From positions 18,441,533 through 18,505,532 of the forward strand of contig OX365960.1 in assembly GCA_947247005.1 (NCBI GenBank): DNA of 64,000 nt, written 5' to 3'. The stretch's first letter is position 1. Each line of letters opens with the position of its first letter. The notes beneath the pieces are model-generated. The model was given only the letters and a program-made list of their open reading frames with translations. It was not told the DNA's origin and did not search any database. The translations under genes and the position numbers were made by a program. The DNA comes from Spisula solida (Eukaryota > Mollusca > Bivalvia > Venerida > Mactridae). Shown in pieces: positions 1-13,007 of this stretch.

Positions 1-217
1 ATATAACATCAACGTGTTCCAAGCTGATAATTTCTTCTCATTTCAACAAGTGTCGATGAATATAAAGGAACAACATCAAGCAGCTTTTAAAAAGTGAGAT
101 CTTCATTGATATCAAAGAACATATAGCTTGTAATTTTGTAAACTCAGTACGGTCCTGATACTGGACCAACAGAGTCCTAGAACTACCCTAAATACACTGA
201 GATCCAAGTAAAGGAGA

Positions 218-330
218 CAGGCCCTACCCAGGGACAGAAGGCGTTATGATACCCCAGCGCCTTAAATCCAGATTTGGCTCCCCCAGCGCTTTCAATCCAA
301 GTATAGTGTCTTTAGATACTATGGATGCTA
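218..330 (-). repeat. Interspersed repeat, copy 1 of a pair (other copy near 26.8 kb)
   Basis: The segment contains a CCCAGCGCCTTAAATCC-like stretch next to a GGCCCTACCCAGGGAC-like stretch. A closely similar block occurs in the opposite orientation at about 26790-26885. It is therefore dispersed repeat sequence. No coding potential is recognisable. Confidence 0.5.
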
Positions 331-723
331 ATATTTTTGGTGAGTATTGTGTTATTTGAGAGATTATCGCCTTTATTATGTAAAAAGTGCTTAAACCAGC
401 CTTTAAGTTATGGAATACCATGCCGTTTTCTCTTCTGAAACATTTCAGCCATTCTTGTTGATCTCCTTTAGTACAAAACCTAGCATTGCCCAAGCGCCTT
501 AAAAATTCTGGGGAAGGGCCTGAGAGATACATCCGTACCACTTGAACAGCATTGGGTCTAATCAACAATCCCTCGTGCATGGTGTAATACTTTGTCCGAT
601 TTTAAATGGCTATTCCGCAGTAATAATGGTTGCCTTCGAAAGTATTTTTTTCACGATCTTGATTCCATTTGTAATGACTGGGTTATAAACCTCGTATGAT
701 GTCCGTGCGATTTTAGAAGAACT

Positions 724-870
724 CGTGGCCTCCATAGCTAAATGGTTATCGCGCTTGCCGAGTAATCTGGCGACCTGGGTTCAAATCCGAGCGGGGGCAC
801 AAATATATGCCTGCCATATTTCAGCATGAAGCTGCATGGCTCGCAAATAAAGGCTATGCTCGGCTTTTTG
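724..870 (+). repeat. tRNA-derived SINE-like element (pol III A and B boxes)
   Basis: An A-box-like TAGCTAAATGG at about 735-745 and a B-box GGTTCAAATCC at 778-788 have tRNA-like spacing. The acceptor and anticodon stems do not pair well, so this is not a functional tRNA. The downstream stretch GCAAATAAAGGCTATGCTCG at about 844-863 recurs at 9624-9645, which suggests a shared SINE tail. Confidence 0.5.
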
Positions 871-1002
871 AAAATACTAGTCTACTCCAATTGTATAATA
901 TTGTACGGTCTCTGTACAAAGTACGCTATAGCGTCTAGTCACAACTTGTACATACACTGTAAGAAGATACAATGGTACAAAATCCGTACGGATATATAGA
1001 GG

Positions 1003-1101
1003 ATATTTGTTTGTTTTGATTGAATATGCGCTCTTGAAAATATTGAATTTTATCACTACAAGATGAGATATTAACCATATTCAATCAAAACAAACAAATA
1101 T
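1003..1101. repeat. Perfect 26-bp inverted repeat (hairpin)
   Basis: Positions 1003-1028 are the exact reverse complement of 1076-1101, with a 47-bp loop. The structure lies about 80 bp outside the left TIR of the transposon at 1185, so it is a separate small foldback or MITE fragment. Confidence 0.7.
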
Positions 1102-1184
1102 TCTATTTATTTAATGCTTTTATGGTGTCAAAACAGGTACCACTGTGGTTAGGCTACGTATGAATGTGTTATTCCATTCATATT

Positions 1185-1215
1185 TGAGCCAGGCTCTGCG
1201 ATTTTCACCCTTATC
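1185..1215 (+). repeat. Left terminal inverted repeat of the 5.9-kb transposon
   Basis: This 31-bp TIR is an exact match to the reverse complement of 7042-7072. The outermost bases TGAGCCAG are also the outermost bases of the two TIR elements at 37802 and 42882. Confidence 0.9.
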
Positions 1216-1990
1216 ACATTTTTTTTCGATTTTTTGATTATATCATTTTCTGATAGTGTAATTCATCCTGATTACAAAAATGTCATGTTTTTTAATGAGG
1301 GTTGACCATAAAGTGCTCAAATATTAAATTTAGATAGGTATGTATACATTAAATTTCCTTTAAAATGTGAAAATTTTCTTCCTTATCACAATTTTTTTCG
1401 AATTTTTTATTATATCATTTTCTGATAGTGTAATTCATTCTGATTACAAAAATGTCATTTTTTTAATGAGGATTGACCATAAAGTGCTCAAATATTAAAT
1501 TTAGACAGGTATGTATACATTAAATTTCCTTTAAAATGTGAAAAATTTTACCCATATCACAATTTTTTTATTATTGCATTTTCGGATAGTGTTGTCCATC
1601 TTGATTATAAAAATGTTATTTTTATTAATGAGGGTCGACTATAAAGTGCTCAAATATCAAATTTAGATAGGTATGTATAAAGCTTATTTCCTTTTAAATT
1701 GTGTACAATTTCATCAATATCTCAAGTTTTCTTAACTTTTTATATTTCATTTCCGGATAGTGTAATACATCCTGATTAAAAAAAATCAACTTTGTAATGA
1801 GGGTTGACCAAAAAGTGCTAAAATATAGAATTTTGAATAGACATTTATACAATTTCCTTAAAAATGTGTACATTTTCACCCTCATAACCGTTTTTGACAC
1901 CTTATTATTGCAATTCCTGCTAGGACAATACATTCTAATTACAAAAATAGAATGAGGGTTGACTAAAAAGTGGTTAAATCTTAAAATTTA
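1201..1990. repeat. Subterminal tandem repeats of the transposon left end
   Basis: About 4.5 degenerate units of about 165-175 bp start near 1201, 1374, 1547, 1709 and 1874. Each has an ATTTTCACCCTTATCAC-like start, a GATAGTGTAATTCATC-like middle and a GAGGGTTGACCATAAAGTGC block. The unit starts inside the TIR. No such array is seen at the right end. Confidence 0.8.
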
Positions 1991-2479
1991 AATTTTATGC
2001 AGAGAATTATTTTCCTTCAAAAAAGTGTAGTTCAGTATTCTTATTTGATGTCTATTAATGTTTTATAGTGATGGATATACATTTTACATAAAGAATTATT
2101 TTTTGACAAATTTGTCTCTATAGAACCATGACCCTATGCTTTGCATGTAGACTTATGGTTATGCGTTTTAATTGATTAATCTTTTCACGATAAATTCATT
2201 CTGTAACCATGGAGACAAAAATAAATAAAGAGTTTAATTTATATTTGTGCTGACCCAACATATTTATTGCCCGAATATATCATTATCAGCATCATATAAA
2301 AAATAAATTACTTAACATAACATAAGCATAATAAACATATATGTACTAACAATGTTAACAAGACAACATACTACAATACACTACCATATATGGTGTAGAT
2401 GCTATTCATACAAATATGCATTCTATTCCAATGCATAGAAACAATGCTTTTACACAATTATGTTCACATCATTTAACAT

Positions 2480-5400
2480 TTATTCCTCAAGGTGAGGACA
2501 GGTTGTATCTTTATTGCATTCTCTAAGGTACTTCCTGACATTAGCATGCAGATACTGTTGTCTGGCAACAGACAGTCCAGCTGCTGGGATTATGTCAGGA
2601 AGACCTTGAGGTACAGTGTCTCCTTTAACTATCTGCAGACGGACCTCTTCACTATCGTCACTGGTCTTAATCACAACTTGCCCTGGGTGATCGGATTTGA
2701 ATTCAAACTGTTGGTGTTGTCTGATTCCTTTGACTGGTTTGAAATATGGGCCGAGGAATGACTTCCAGTCCCGCCACTCGAAGTTGGTCGTGTTCCCATT
2801 CCTATACCTTACCGCTACATTTGTCTTAGCAGACAGATTGACAAGACGTTCTGAAAAGATATACATGTATTTATATATTATAAATATATACATTAACGTG
2901 TTGTACACGTTTGTCGAAGACGTGGTTATTATACCACACACCATAATCTTGTAAATACCAGTAAAATGTGGGTTGTTTCCTGTAACATTTCCATAGAAAT
3001 AGCCTCTTTATAGGTTAGAAATTATGTTTACAAAGAGAAAGAGCAAATTACTTTTGAAAAGTAGCTCTACATAAAAATAAAATATTGAGTTTTGTTTGTC
3101 AACAGCATAACAACATTTAATAGTTTTAGAGTATGCTAGTAGATCTATACAGAAAACAAATAGGCATATTTGACAAACTATTCAAAGCACATTTTTTGAT
3201 AAATAAATAACAATACTTTACAATATAGTTGTGATGATTTAGTGTGTTTTTAATTTTAATTACCTATATCATCTACAGTCTCACAATCACTTCTTCGGTA
3301 CAGCTTCTTTATATGGGCGAAGCCAGCATCTACCAAGCATCTAGCGTGCCCAGGGATCTGCATTAAATACTTGATATTTGTATTCAGACCTGTCATTGTT
3401 CTCCAGGCAAAGTATGCAAGGACATACTTATTTTTGTTTTGTCCTACAAAACAACAGCATACATTAGAAATAAGATACATAGGTGACAATATCATGTGCT
3501 GATCTATGAAAGAAAACCCTTAAGGAACACACATATGTGATCCTTATAAACCTTATAAACTGGTTTCATTACCAATTGGTATTAATTAAACATTGAGAGT
3601 AAATAAAGAGCAAGATAGTGACAGTGGACCTGTACATTGTGTTCTAAAAATTTTTTGAGGTATTAATATTGTCTTCAGACAAGGTTTTACTGTACAGTAC
3701 ATCTATTCATTATACTACTAGTAATTCTATTTGTACATAATGTAAACATGAGACAATAGTTAAATGAAATAAAATTTACGTATACTTGTTCTGATACTTA
3801 CCCCCACAGTTATCTGCATGGAAGGTGGTTGATCTTTCTCCATGTGAGAAATTCCCCAGAGCATGATGTACCATAGAGATGACAGCATTGGGTCCATGTA
3901 TTCCTTTGCCATCAAAGTCCATAGTTTCGGCTTCATCTACAACATAGTTGTATTGACAGGGAATACCATCATCCCTAAAGCCAAAAATATGAACTTTTCT
4001 GGCCGTCAAGAAATACATTGGACCCATCTGCCGAGAGTGGTGAGGGATACACACACTCTGGGAAAAATCAAAGGTGTAATGAGCATGTTGATAGTCTGTT
4101 GAACAAGGTGGTACTGGCTCTAGAGGGCGCTGTATATCCCTAAATTCTGTTCTGCTGCTATCAATGCATGATCTATAAACCTGCAACAATGAATGGAAAC
4201 CATTATTCTAAATGACATTGTAAGATTATGGTACCATTTATGAATACAGAGGAAGGCTGATTGTATGTGAGTACTACAGCTAAAAATTCAGCTAAATATG
4301 ACTTTAGTTGTATACAGTAAAACTTTAATTTTAAAACCACCCATGTTCAGTTTTCATTTGAAGGTTGACTTCTCATTGAGGTGGACTGAAGAATTCTGTA
4401 AACCTAACCTTGTGTTCCATTTTGGCAGACAAGATATGTTGCTGTAACTGGGTAGCTGTCTGCAACTTGTCTTCCTCTGTCCTTGCGTCACCGACATTTC
4501 TCCTTAGTGTCTCGCACTTGGCACATACATCATCTTCAGGTTTGGCAATCTATCAAACAAATTGATAATCAATTTACTATAAAGACTCAAAACTTATTAA
4601 TGTATAGAGTATTTATGTAATATATTTTAGGTTTACTTATAATTATATAGTGTTGATGTGTACACCATATCCTACTGGTTATGTTATAATAACATATTAT
4701 TGAAATATATTTTCAATATTTTATGCATCAAAATTTGTAGATCTATTGAGTAAAGGGTTAACAGAATAAAAACCAATCTATAATAAAACTTATTGTATTT
4801 TATATCAGTGAAGAAACATATCAATTTACGTGATATTTAATATAAACTGTTATCTAAATTAATAATAACATAACAACAAAGAAGAGAAATTTTTCAAATA
4901 CATGTATTATCAATATACAGTATTATACATACCTTAATGTGGGAGCAACAATGATTCCACACTTTACAGAATGTCTTGCAGCTCATTTGTCTGCCTGTAC
5001 AGGCTTCTATGTAGTGTTGATGAACTTCTTTTTTTGTTGAAGAAGCTGGTAGATATATAGGAGCTGTGTTGTCTCTTCCCCGAGGTGCTGCTGGTTGGGG
5101 TAATCCATAATCCTGGGCATATGAAACGACAAACTTAACCGCCCTCTCAATATCGGGAAAGCACAATGCGTTGCTTGGCTTGCGCCCCTTATTTCCATGC
5201 ACTCTAGGGACATTTCCTGTGTCACTTAGATGTTTTATTAATGATTTTAAACTTGATTCTTTAATGTCATATATGATCATAAAAGATTTTCTACAAATTA
5301 TGTTTCCATGAAATTTGTATTCGTAACGTGTCCTCTTCCTTTCGCCATACCTACTTCTTTTGTGATCAGCACTCACCTTTAATTAGACCAAATATTATTA

Positions 5401-6895
5401 TTATTGATAGGAATTCATTTCTTATTTTATATAAACATGGTTGTGAATTTCAAGATGACTCAAGTGTGTCATTAATTGTATTTCATGATCATAGTTATGG
5501 TTAAAGTTTTTAAAGATTATCTAGACAAAATATTATTACACCATTTCCATATCAGAAAATCCACAAGTGAAGCAAGAGGTTGTAGGTTTGAATCCCAACA
5601 AGTGAATTTTTAATAATACGGGTTGGTGAGCCGTCTTACCCAGTCAAGTTATATAATGATTACTATTTAGAAAATAGATAATTTATTTTACCTTCTGTAA
5701 AGCTCCCATGATGTACATTTCTCTTTCATCCTTTGTCATCTCTCTCAAATTATCTACATGTTCCTGAATGGTGGATATATCCATAGATTGTATACAGGCT
5801 TTCCCACAGCCACAGCCATTAGCAATCATTAACCCGGTATCTGTCTTGACCAAATCATCTTCACTACTGCTTGAGCCCTCTTCTATTTCTATAAGTGGAC
5901 AAAAAGGATTCAACTAAAATGTTGGTATCATTCACAAGAAAAATACTCAACAACCACATTATAATTATAAAATTAGCATGGTCCATAAAACCACATGAAA
6001 AAGGTTAACTTATGTACTTACCACCAATATTAATATCATAGTCCCCTTCTCCTTCAGAACTTTCATGTTGTTCTGTAGAATTTAATGGAGGTTCTACAGA
6101 TTCCCTAATTAGGTGTCTTGGTCTAAAGTGTTCCTCATAGAGATCATCTAATTCCTGGAATTATATTTTAAAAATTTATACAATGTATTCTGTTATGATA
6201 AATGCCACAAAAGACAACGTAATGAAGTTCACCGTCATTTAAAAATTAAAAAAAATTTGGGAGCTACGGAGATTTGAACGAGCACCTCATAGTGCAAAAG
6301 CTTCGTAAACCAGCGGTCTAACCTACTGCACCAATCTGAGGACTATTATCAACGTGATTTAAACTGTATTGATTTAAAATAGCGACACGAAGTTGAACGG
6401 AAATAGCCGATCTAAAAATAGAACTACAGTCCAAATATGGTAGCAGCCATAATAAATCGGTTTTGATAATAACTTTAACGATAATTTGTGGGTATTTATT
6501 GTGTTTGAAGCTTACAATATTCATACATTCATTTGGCAAGGATATGCGTGGTTCAAATGTATTTTGTTCCTCTTTATACCCGGAGTGCTGTTTTTACCTG
6601 AGGCGGGGGCGGCTCTGTCTGTTTTGTACCGTTATTTCATTGATGAAAACTGCCATTTAAATTGTAAGTTTGATCAGCACTTGCTGTAGAATCCCTGAGT
6701 AAGCTACACTTATCATGAACTAAGCATTTTGGCAACACAATTCCCGACATTGATCTGCCAGAAAATGAGCTGAGGTCTTAAAAAGAGCTCATCGTAGATC
6801 TAGCAGACGTCTTTAGATAACAGTTGATTTTAAACGAAAACGTCAAGCAATCACATACAAATGAATTAAAATATACTCACCGTAAACTCTGCCAT
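2480..6895 (-). CDS. DUF7869-type transposase-like protein, 8 exons, 619 aa, intact
   Basis: Coding exons on the minus strand: 6895-6881, 6154-6022, 5888-5692, 5376-4933, 4549-4409, 4180-3802, 3443-3264 and 2850-2480. They sum to 1860 nt including TAA. Every intron has GT/AG ends and every junction keeps frame. Residues 1-115 are acidic, with a CGCGKAC motif. Residues 116-263 hold HGNKGRKP (175-182) and a basic region. A CxxC pair (272/275) follows in exon 5. Exon 6 has FDFSQ (D348) and HADNCG (D433), which reads across the splice into GQNKNK; D475 follows in VDAGF. These three Asp residues could form an RNase-H-like triad, but that is inference. The family is recognised from its characteristic motifs; its biochemical role is not established here. 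A TTTATT (AATAAA on the minus strand) at 2263-2268 is a possible poly(A) signal. The gene lies wholly between the TIRs. Confidence 0.85.
6259..6340 (-). repeat. tRNA-like SINE fragment inside intron 1 of the transposon gene
   Basis: On the minus strand, an A-box-like TGGTGCAGTAGGTTAGACC and a B-box-like GTTCAAATCTCC have tRNA spacing. Stem pairing is poor, so it is read as a SINE head rather than a tRNA gene. Confidence 0.4.
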
Positions 6896-7041
6896 CGTTC
6901 CTCAAATTTCTGTCTATGATAATGCAAAATTCACCATGCAATTCGTCATTTAACGAACAAAGCTAGCGACAATGTTTATCTTTTTTACTTCCGCATTTAC
7001 CTGAACTTTGACGTCATTTTACAGATAATGACGTCACTTGC

Positions 7042-7072
7042 GATAAGGGTGAAAATCGCAGAGCCTGGCTCA
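7042..7072 (-). repeat. Right terminal inverted repeat of the 5.9-kb transposon
   Basis: Perfect inverted match to 1185-1215. The inferred start codon of the transposon gene at 6895 is 147 bp inside this end, so the promoter probably lies in the interval between them. Confidence 0.9.
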
Positions 7073-7149
7073 TTTTTCACTTTAAAATCCGCCATCTTGG
7101 ATTATGGTGAATAGGTGAAAACGACTTTATTGAGAATTTTGCATTAAAT

Positions 7150-7257
7150 CATACACCAACTTGTAGGAAATGGTCTAACTAAGAATAAAACCCCCCACAT
7201 GACATGTTTCCGTTGATTAATAAAAAAGTTACAGACATTTTAGTGTTGAGATTTTGG
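7150..7257 (+). repeat. Interspersed repeat, copy 1 (copy 2 at 55914-56010)
   Basis: The blocks ACACCAACTTGTAGGAAATG and CACATGACATGTTT recur in the same order at 55914-56010 with point differences. This is dispersed noncoding repeat. Confidence 0.6.
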
Positions 7258-10028
7258 TAAATTAAAGTAGTCCCTGTGAGGGGGCGGAGCTTATATCAGT
7301 CACATTGTAGGTGATAACCAGTGACTGATATAGGTTTTATTTCACTGATAGAACTCAATATCTTATCAGTTAGCATTAAATAATATAGGCAAGTCGTGAA
7401 CAGTTCTTCCGGAGCCCGGCAGTATCTCGTACGGAGGTAATAATTGTGAAGGGCACTTGTACGATGACCATGCATTTTTTCTGAACAAAAATAATCAAAT
7501 TGATTATGGTGCAACTCCAAGAAAGTTTTAAAGAAACAAAAATAGTAAGAACTTTCCCCAAATATCCGTTTAATAGTATAAGAAATATGCTTACTTGACG
7601 GTAATTAGCTTTGCCCGATGGATTTTTTTCATAAATATTGTGTTTTTTTAGTCAGCTCTTTTAGCTCGGTAGTCGTATTTTCTGAGTGGCCTTTACCAAA
7701 CGTTTAACTGTACACCAATTAGCCTCAGGTGTCGTGTATCATGTAGTTCAATATTTCCCGCCATGTTTTGATTGTTAATTTCATTTCAGTAGTTTCACTT
7801 GATTATATAGCACTGTGTGTCTGCATACGGGGGATTTTCAATCAAGTTTTACTTCCAAGAAAATCATTCGTCAAAATTAAACCCTTGAGGAAAAGGTTTT
7901 CAAGTCAAGCATTTCTCGGCACACAGTATGTCCATTAAATTCGTCTCTTAGGCGTTTCGTGATTTGTTTCATGTGAGTTTTATTATAACTACCGGTTATT
8001 TTCTAGTTATCCCCTGACGCCATATTGTTATGACGCAGCGCGTGCTGTTACGTCACAATATTGCGGATATCTGAGCAAATGAACTAACCGTGAATAAATT
8101 TAATTGTTGGTTATATTCCGGACAGCTCTAAGGATGAATGGTCAGCCTCTGTCGTTTTATTTTATTACTATGGCGTATAATTCGTTATATATTTTCCTAT
8201 GACTTGATCACCGTTAATTTAATGTTATATAAAAACGAACCATAATTAGTCCTTTAAAGATGAAATGCAAACATCCGTAATTGAGAGTCGAGAATAATGG
8301 TACTAAAATATTTAGTAATATTAGTTTAATATCGGCAAACTTGGTGCGTTACGACATTCTATGTCATACGGAAAGTATCTGAAATCAACGATTGCAAACA
8401 CCAAGTCCCCAGTCACGGATTTTAACACTGATAGCAGCGGTGAGATATTCTCCATTAATTCGAGGCTTGGACTCAGGACCTACCCATACTCCAACAAAAT
8501 TTAACAATATCATGTTAAAAGCATCGGGAACTTACGAATTAAATACATTTAAACATTTTCATTATTTGTCCAATTGCGCCTATCAATGTCGTAAAAAGGA
8601 AATATCTGAACACTTATACAGAAAGTGTCGGAAACCAACGAATGCATATCGTATATCATCGTGAATGTGCCGGAAACTTACGAACGCGTTGCAAGCTCTT
8701 TCATAGTCTTATTTCTCACATATCGTTGCGTGACAGACTCTTAATGTCAGGGTATTTTAAAAGTACAAACAAAGACCACCAAGGTTTTGCATGTACAACG
8801 CACGTCAACAGTTACTTCAAAATGCATTTGTCTTAACACATACAACTCTTAACTAAATCGCTTTATCTTCAAAATTTCCAAACAAGTTGTCGGCCAAAGA
8901 GTAAACAATCTCAATTGAAGAACGTATTAAACAAAACATTCTGAGTTTACAAGGATGTTTCACCAAATACATCATTTGACGAAAGCTGTATGCTGATGCT
9001 TGAATCATTCAGAATGCGTGCCGTTTGTCAGGTATTATCTTAGAATGGATTACGTCAATTTCCTTCAATTCCATTTACATGTATTTGAACCTTACTGAAA
9101 TTTAGAGTTTTTTACGCTTAAAACAATTATGATACTATAGTCCAGTTAGGATATTGTGACAGTGACGTTGCAGTTTATGTGTATGCATAAAATCACAACC
9201 ATTGTCTAAACAGGTAGAGCGAAGTTTAGTATGTTAGTTTAGCATTGAAATTATAGTTGTTTGTTCAATATAAGCTTTTAAACTAGTACTTGGTTTTACA
9301 CCGTTATAGTGGACTCGACCGCTGCGTCACTGGATTTTTATCCTGACTGGACTAGAGTATACAGTAGCTATCATTTCCTATGTAACAACATAACCAAGTT
9401 AAAGTGGTATGCCCTGGAACTGAAGTGTCTCGAGTAGCAATCCAATTGGTATCATTTTATTACACAAGTCAAATAATGAAAACCCTGTCAAAAAGTTAAG
9501 AAATATCCCGCTAGTTTTTTTACAAAAAATCTTTCAAGAATAACTAAATATCGTTGTCGTCATATCCTAACCGGACTGTTAGGGCAGGCATACTAGCCTG
9601 CCCTATTTCATCTGAACGCTGACCGGCAAATAAAGGCTATGCTCGACAATTTTTTAGTAATTCCGCGTGTTTAGGTGACCAACAAAAGGTAAATTGTGCA
9701 TTAAATATACGATGTATGTTTGTTTGTTTGCATTTAACTGAGTCAGTCGTTACTGCGTAGTGAATCCCGGCCTGATTGGCCACTTCGAGAGAACAGATCG
9801 GGAACGAAACCCTAGTCCTTTCCAAATAGACTCATTTCTCTGTTATTCTCTGTTGTTAGTTTGACGCTCTTACGAGTTACACGTTAACTATCAGTGAAAA
9901 TGGTTTGATACATGTAGTGTTCTTGCAGACAGATTCCTAAATATTATACAATGTATATTCGAATAAAAACACAGTTGCAGCAACATTCGGAGAAGATTCA
10001 AATGACAGACAATACATGTGCATCTAAT

Positions 10029-10120
10029 TATTTGGGGTCACACCTAATTATTATTTGGGGTCACACCTACTTATTATTTGGGGTCACACCTAATCATTAT
10101 TTGGGGTCATACCTAATTAT
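10029..10120. repeat. Tandem repeat, four 23-bp units
   Basis: Units start at 10029, 10052, 10075 and 10098. The core is TATTTGGGGTCACACCTAAT followed by TAT. There are one or two substitutions per unit. Confidence 0.9.
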
Positions 10121-13007
10121 TTGGATTTTTTGTGAGCGACTGAGGCGGTTGTAAGTGCGTGGCCAACCGTATTTTCGGGTCTATTTGGCCAATATCCTCC
10201 GGATTCGAGGGAAACTTCGTCTTATTATTTTTTTCTCCCCTTCTCAGTTAAAGCCTATTATATCACATCAGTCGCACAATTATTTAGTTGTACGATTTGT
10301 TACTCCCTAAAATAAAATCACAATAACATTTAGGCCGCAGAAAAATTCGCAGACGCACAGACAGATCGCCGATATCGGAAGGCTGTCGTACGCATTACGT
10401 ACGGTTGTCGTACGCGTCGCACGATTGTAGAAGAAATATTTTTGTAACGGCGAATCGCATGCAAAACGCAGAAGTCGAGAATTTGGTTTTGCGACGATAT
10501 CGAAGGATGGTCTTATACCGCTGTCGTACGAAGCTCCAGCGATTTCCCCAAACGATGCATCAAAAAGTGATCCGGTAGTCAGGAGTTAAGCCGGTATAAC
10601 ATAGACTTACATGGTCTAGCTCGCAGAAGGTTTGACTGCTCACTTAAATGATTCCTTTGCTCAGCAAGTTAGCGAAATAGGTCACATAATTATAGGATCC
10701 AACATATACCGTATGGCGGGTTATTTCTGCGGGCAAAATATTTTACGAAAGTTTAATTGTGCGGAATTTTATTCTGCGGGACAGCCTCGAACCGTAAAAA
10801 ACGCAGTAACAAATACTTGCAGAATTGACCCGCTTTAAGGTAACTTATTTCGCTTTGTTACTTTGCATCCTTGACCTAAAGCGGTAAACTTACATTTGCG
10901 GCGGATTAATTTTCGCGATCGATTTCATCGGCGAAATTAAATCACTTTGAATGATTGACATCAAAATACATAGCAATAACTTTTTCTTTCAATATTTTAA
11001 ATCCACTAATTTAGAAGAAACCACCAAATTACAATTTTTCCAAAATCCGCGAAATTTAATACCATCGAAAATTTATGATTTTACATTAATGGAATGTACC
11101 GATTTATCTCAAGGATGAAGGCATTACAGGACAAGTGGTTGTGACATAGAACCCAAACAATGTCATGCTTTAACTGTATACGCATAAATTAAGATCATTA
11201 TCAACATAGATCTATTACGATTAAACGCATTCGGAAAAGTGTACTGCACATGGTAAAAGAATTTTATACTTTTTTCAAACCTAGATATGAATCACACGCC
11301 TCACTTTGCACCTTCATTTAGATGATAAACATCTTTTAGGGAAGCTAAGTACGTACTGCCCCGGATTACTTCCCACCACTGTCAGGGGGCGTAGCAACCA
11401 CGTGTTGAATCGTAAATGTAGCATCCCCTGGGTAGAAACTCACACGTATACAGTTCACGTACTGGTATACCTTGAATCTGTTCATACTATAGCATCGAAA
11501 ATTATATTTCATTTATGCTTGTTATTATGGATCGATTATATATGCAATACGTTTTAAAATAATAAAATGTTTGTATAGCACTACTGTCCCATTGTTAAAC
11601 TAAATTTAATTCTTCATCGACTTTGTTACGACACGACATGGGTGCGAATCGTCGTTCGACAGTAATCAAAACAGGTGTCTTTTAGAGATGGTCTTAATAT
11701 CGAGGGTTGAATGAAAAGCATAACAATGGAATCTGCTACGGAATTGTTTCATGTATAGGCTAATATTATTCATATAAAATTATTTTAAGTTTTCCCATAA
11801 TATCATTGATATATTAAACGGATTTTAGTAGTAGTATTACAATTATTAATATTTTAATTGATAACTTATTTAACATGAACAAGATCTTATAATGATTGAA
11901 AAGATATTTGATAAATATTATAAGAAAATACACTGATTCGGAGATACGTTCCGGAATAACGGCAGAAACTCGCACTTCTATACACGCATGCGCATTTAAA
12001 CCACATCGTTTATTATACGGCTTATCTGTCTTATCTCCTGAATCATTTTATCTTTTCTATCGGCTTCGGACGCTGATAAAAACAGATCGGAATGATAACA
12101 TCACTCAAAAGCTCTCTAGAGACCCGCAGCTGGTTTAATTATTCCGTTTTATGAACAGGTTGTGTCATTTTGCTCAACAGGGTGTCGCAAGTTTACCTAA
12201 TCGTATTTCAAACAAACTCTTTCAACTTGACAATATTTTATTATAGTATTTTTTTTCATTAGCGCACGTTGTTTACTCATTTTCCTTAGCTAAATAATTG
12301 CTTCCTTAAGCCATGAATGTTTTTTTTCATATCTGAGTGCAAATTCCTCCAGCGTTAAAATTAGTCCGCGTTTTGAGTCAAAGAAACCTATTGGTGGTAT
12401 GGGTTTTAAACGCTTCCTTGTACCAATTGAATTTAATGGAAGCTATTTACAGGTGGTTCCTTTAAAGAGGGAACAATACTAGCAAGTAGAAGTCTACTTT
12501 TCAGGAGAACCGACTGTGTTTAGAATTACTAATGTATGAAATTCAATATATTGATATGTTATAACGTTTCGCACTATGTTCGACTATTTTCTGTAACACG
12601 GCGTTGACGTTTAATTAGACTAAGTGCAAAATGTACGTCACACACATTGGTACACGTTGTAGATTTAGACTGATTAGATAAATAACATTATCATTAAATG
12701 ATAAAAGGTACAAATGCAGCTATAGTGTCCATAATATTGCCGTTTAAACGACAGAAAAATTAATATGAATAATGATGTAAACTGGTATTTTGCGTTATAG
12801 TCATCTTTACTTAAATGGTATGCATTGCGTTTCTTTATCCTTTCTTTTTCTTTTAATTTTTCACTGTATTCTTCACGTAATTTCCCCATTAATCGCAACA
12901 TTGTGCGTAACGTATATAATGTTGATACATTGTATGTATTTTAGCATCCGTTTAACTGATACAACCCTCTTTGGTCGTGTAGTTAACGGCGGCACCGCCC
13001 AACAGGG

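Larger units (their letters stand above)
1185..7072 (-). mobile_element. Complete 5.9-kb DNA transposon with 31-bp TIRs and an intact DUF7869-type gene
   Basis: Seen: positions 1185-1215 are an exact inverted copy of 7042-7072 (31 bp, beginning TGAGCCAGGCTCTGCGATTT). Between them lies one minus-strand, eight-exon gene whose spliced reading frame has no interruption. The left end carries about 4.5 degenerate tandem units that begin inside the TIR. The flanks read ATT before the left end and TTT after the right end, compatible with a TT target duplication. Known: proteins with the HADNC-GQNKN motif (DUF7869) are highly repeated in cnidarian and mollusc genomes. Inference: the gene is the element's transposase, and the element is autonomous or recently so. 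Proof would need other copies and empty sites. Confidence 0.85.

Noticed and set aside
724..870. Functional tRNA gene
   Set aside because: A and B boxes are present but acceptor and anticodon stems mispair. The same holds for 6259-6340, 44674-44750 and 57105-57190.
2492..2954. Two plus-strand open frames of 85-89 codons
   Set aside because: Antisense to the last exon of the transposon gene, whose frame continuity and motifs are far stronger.
5888..5917. Upstream acceptor (TTTTAG near 5916) for exon 3 of the transposon gene
   Set aside because: It breaks the reading frame; the acceptor ending at 5889 joins in phase.
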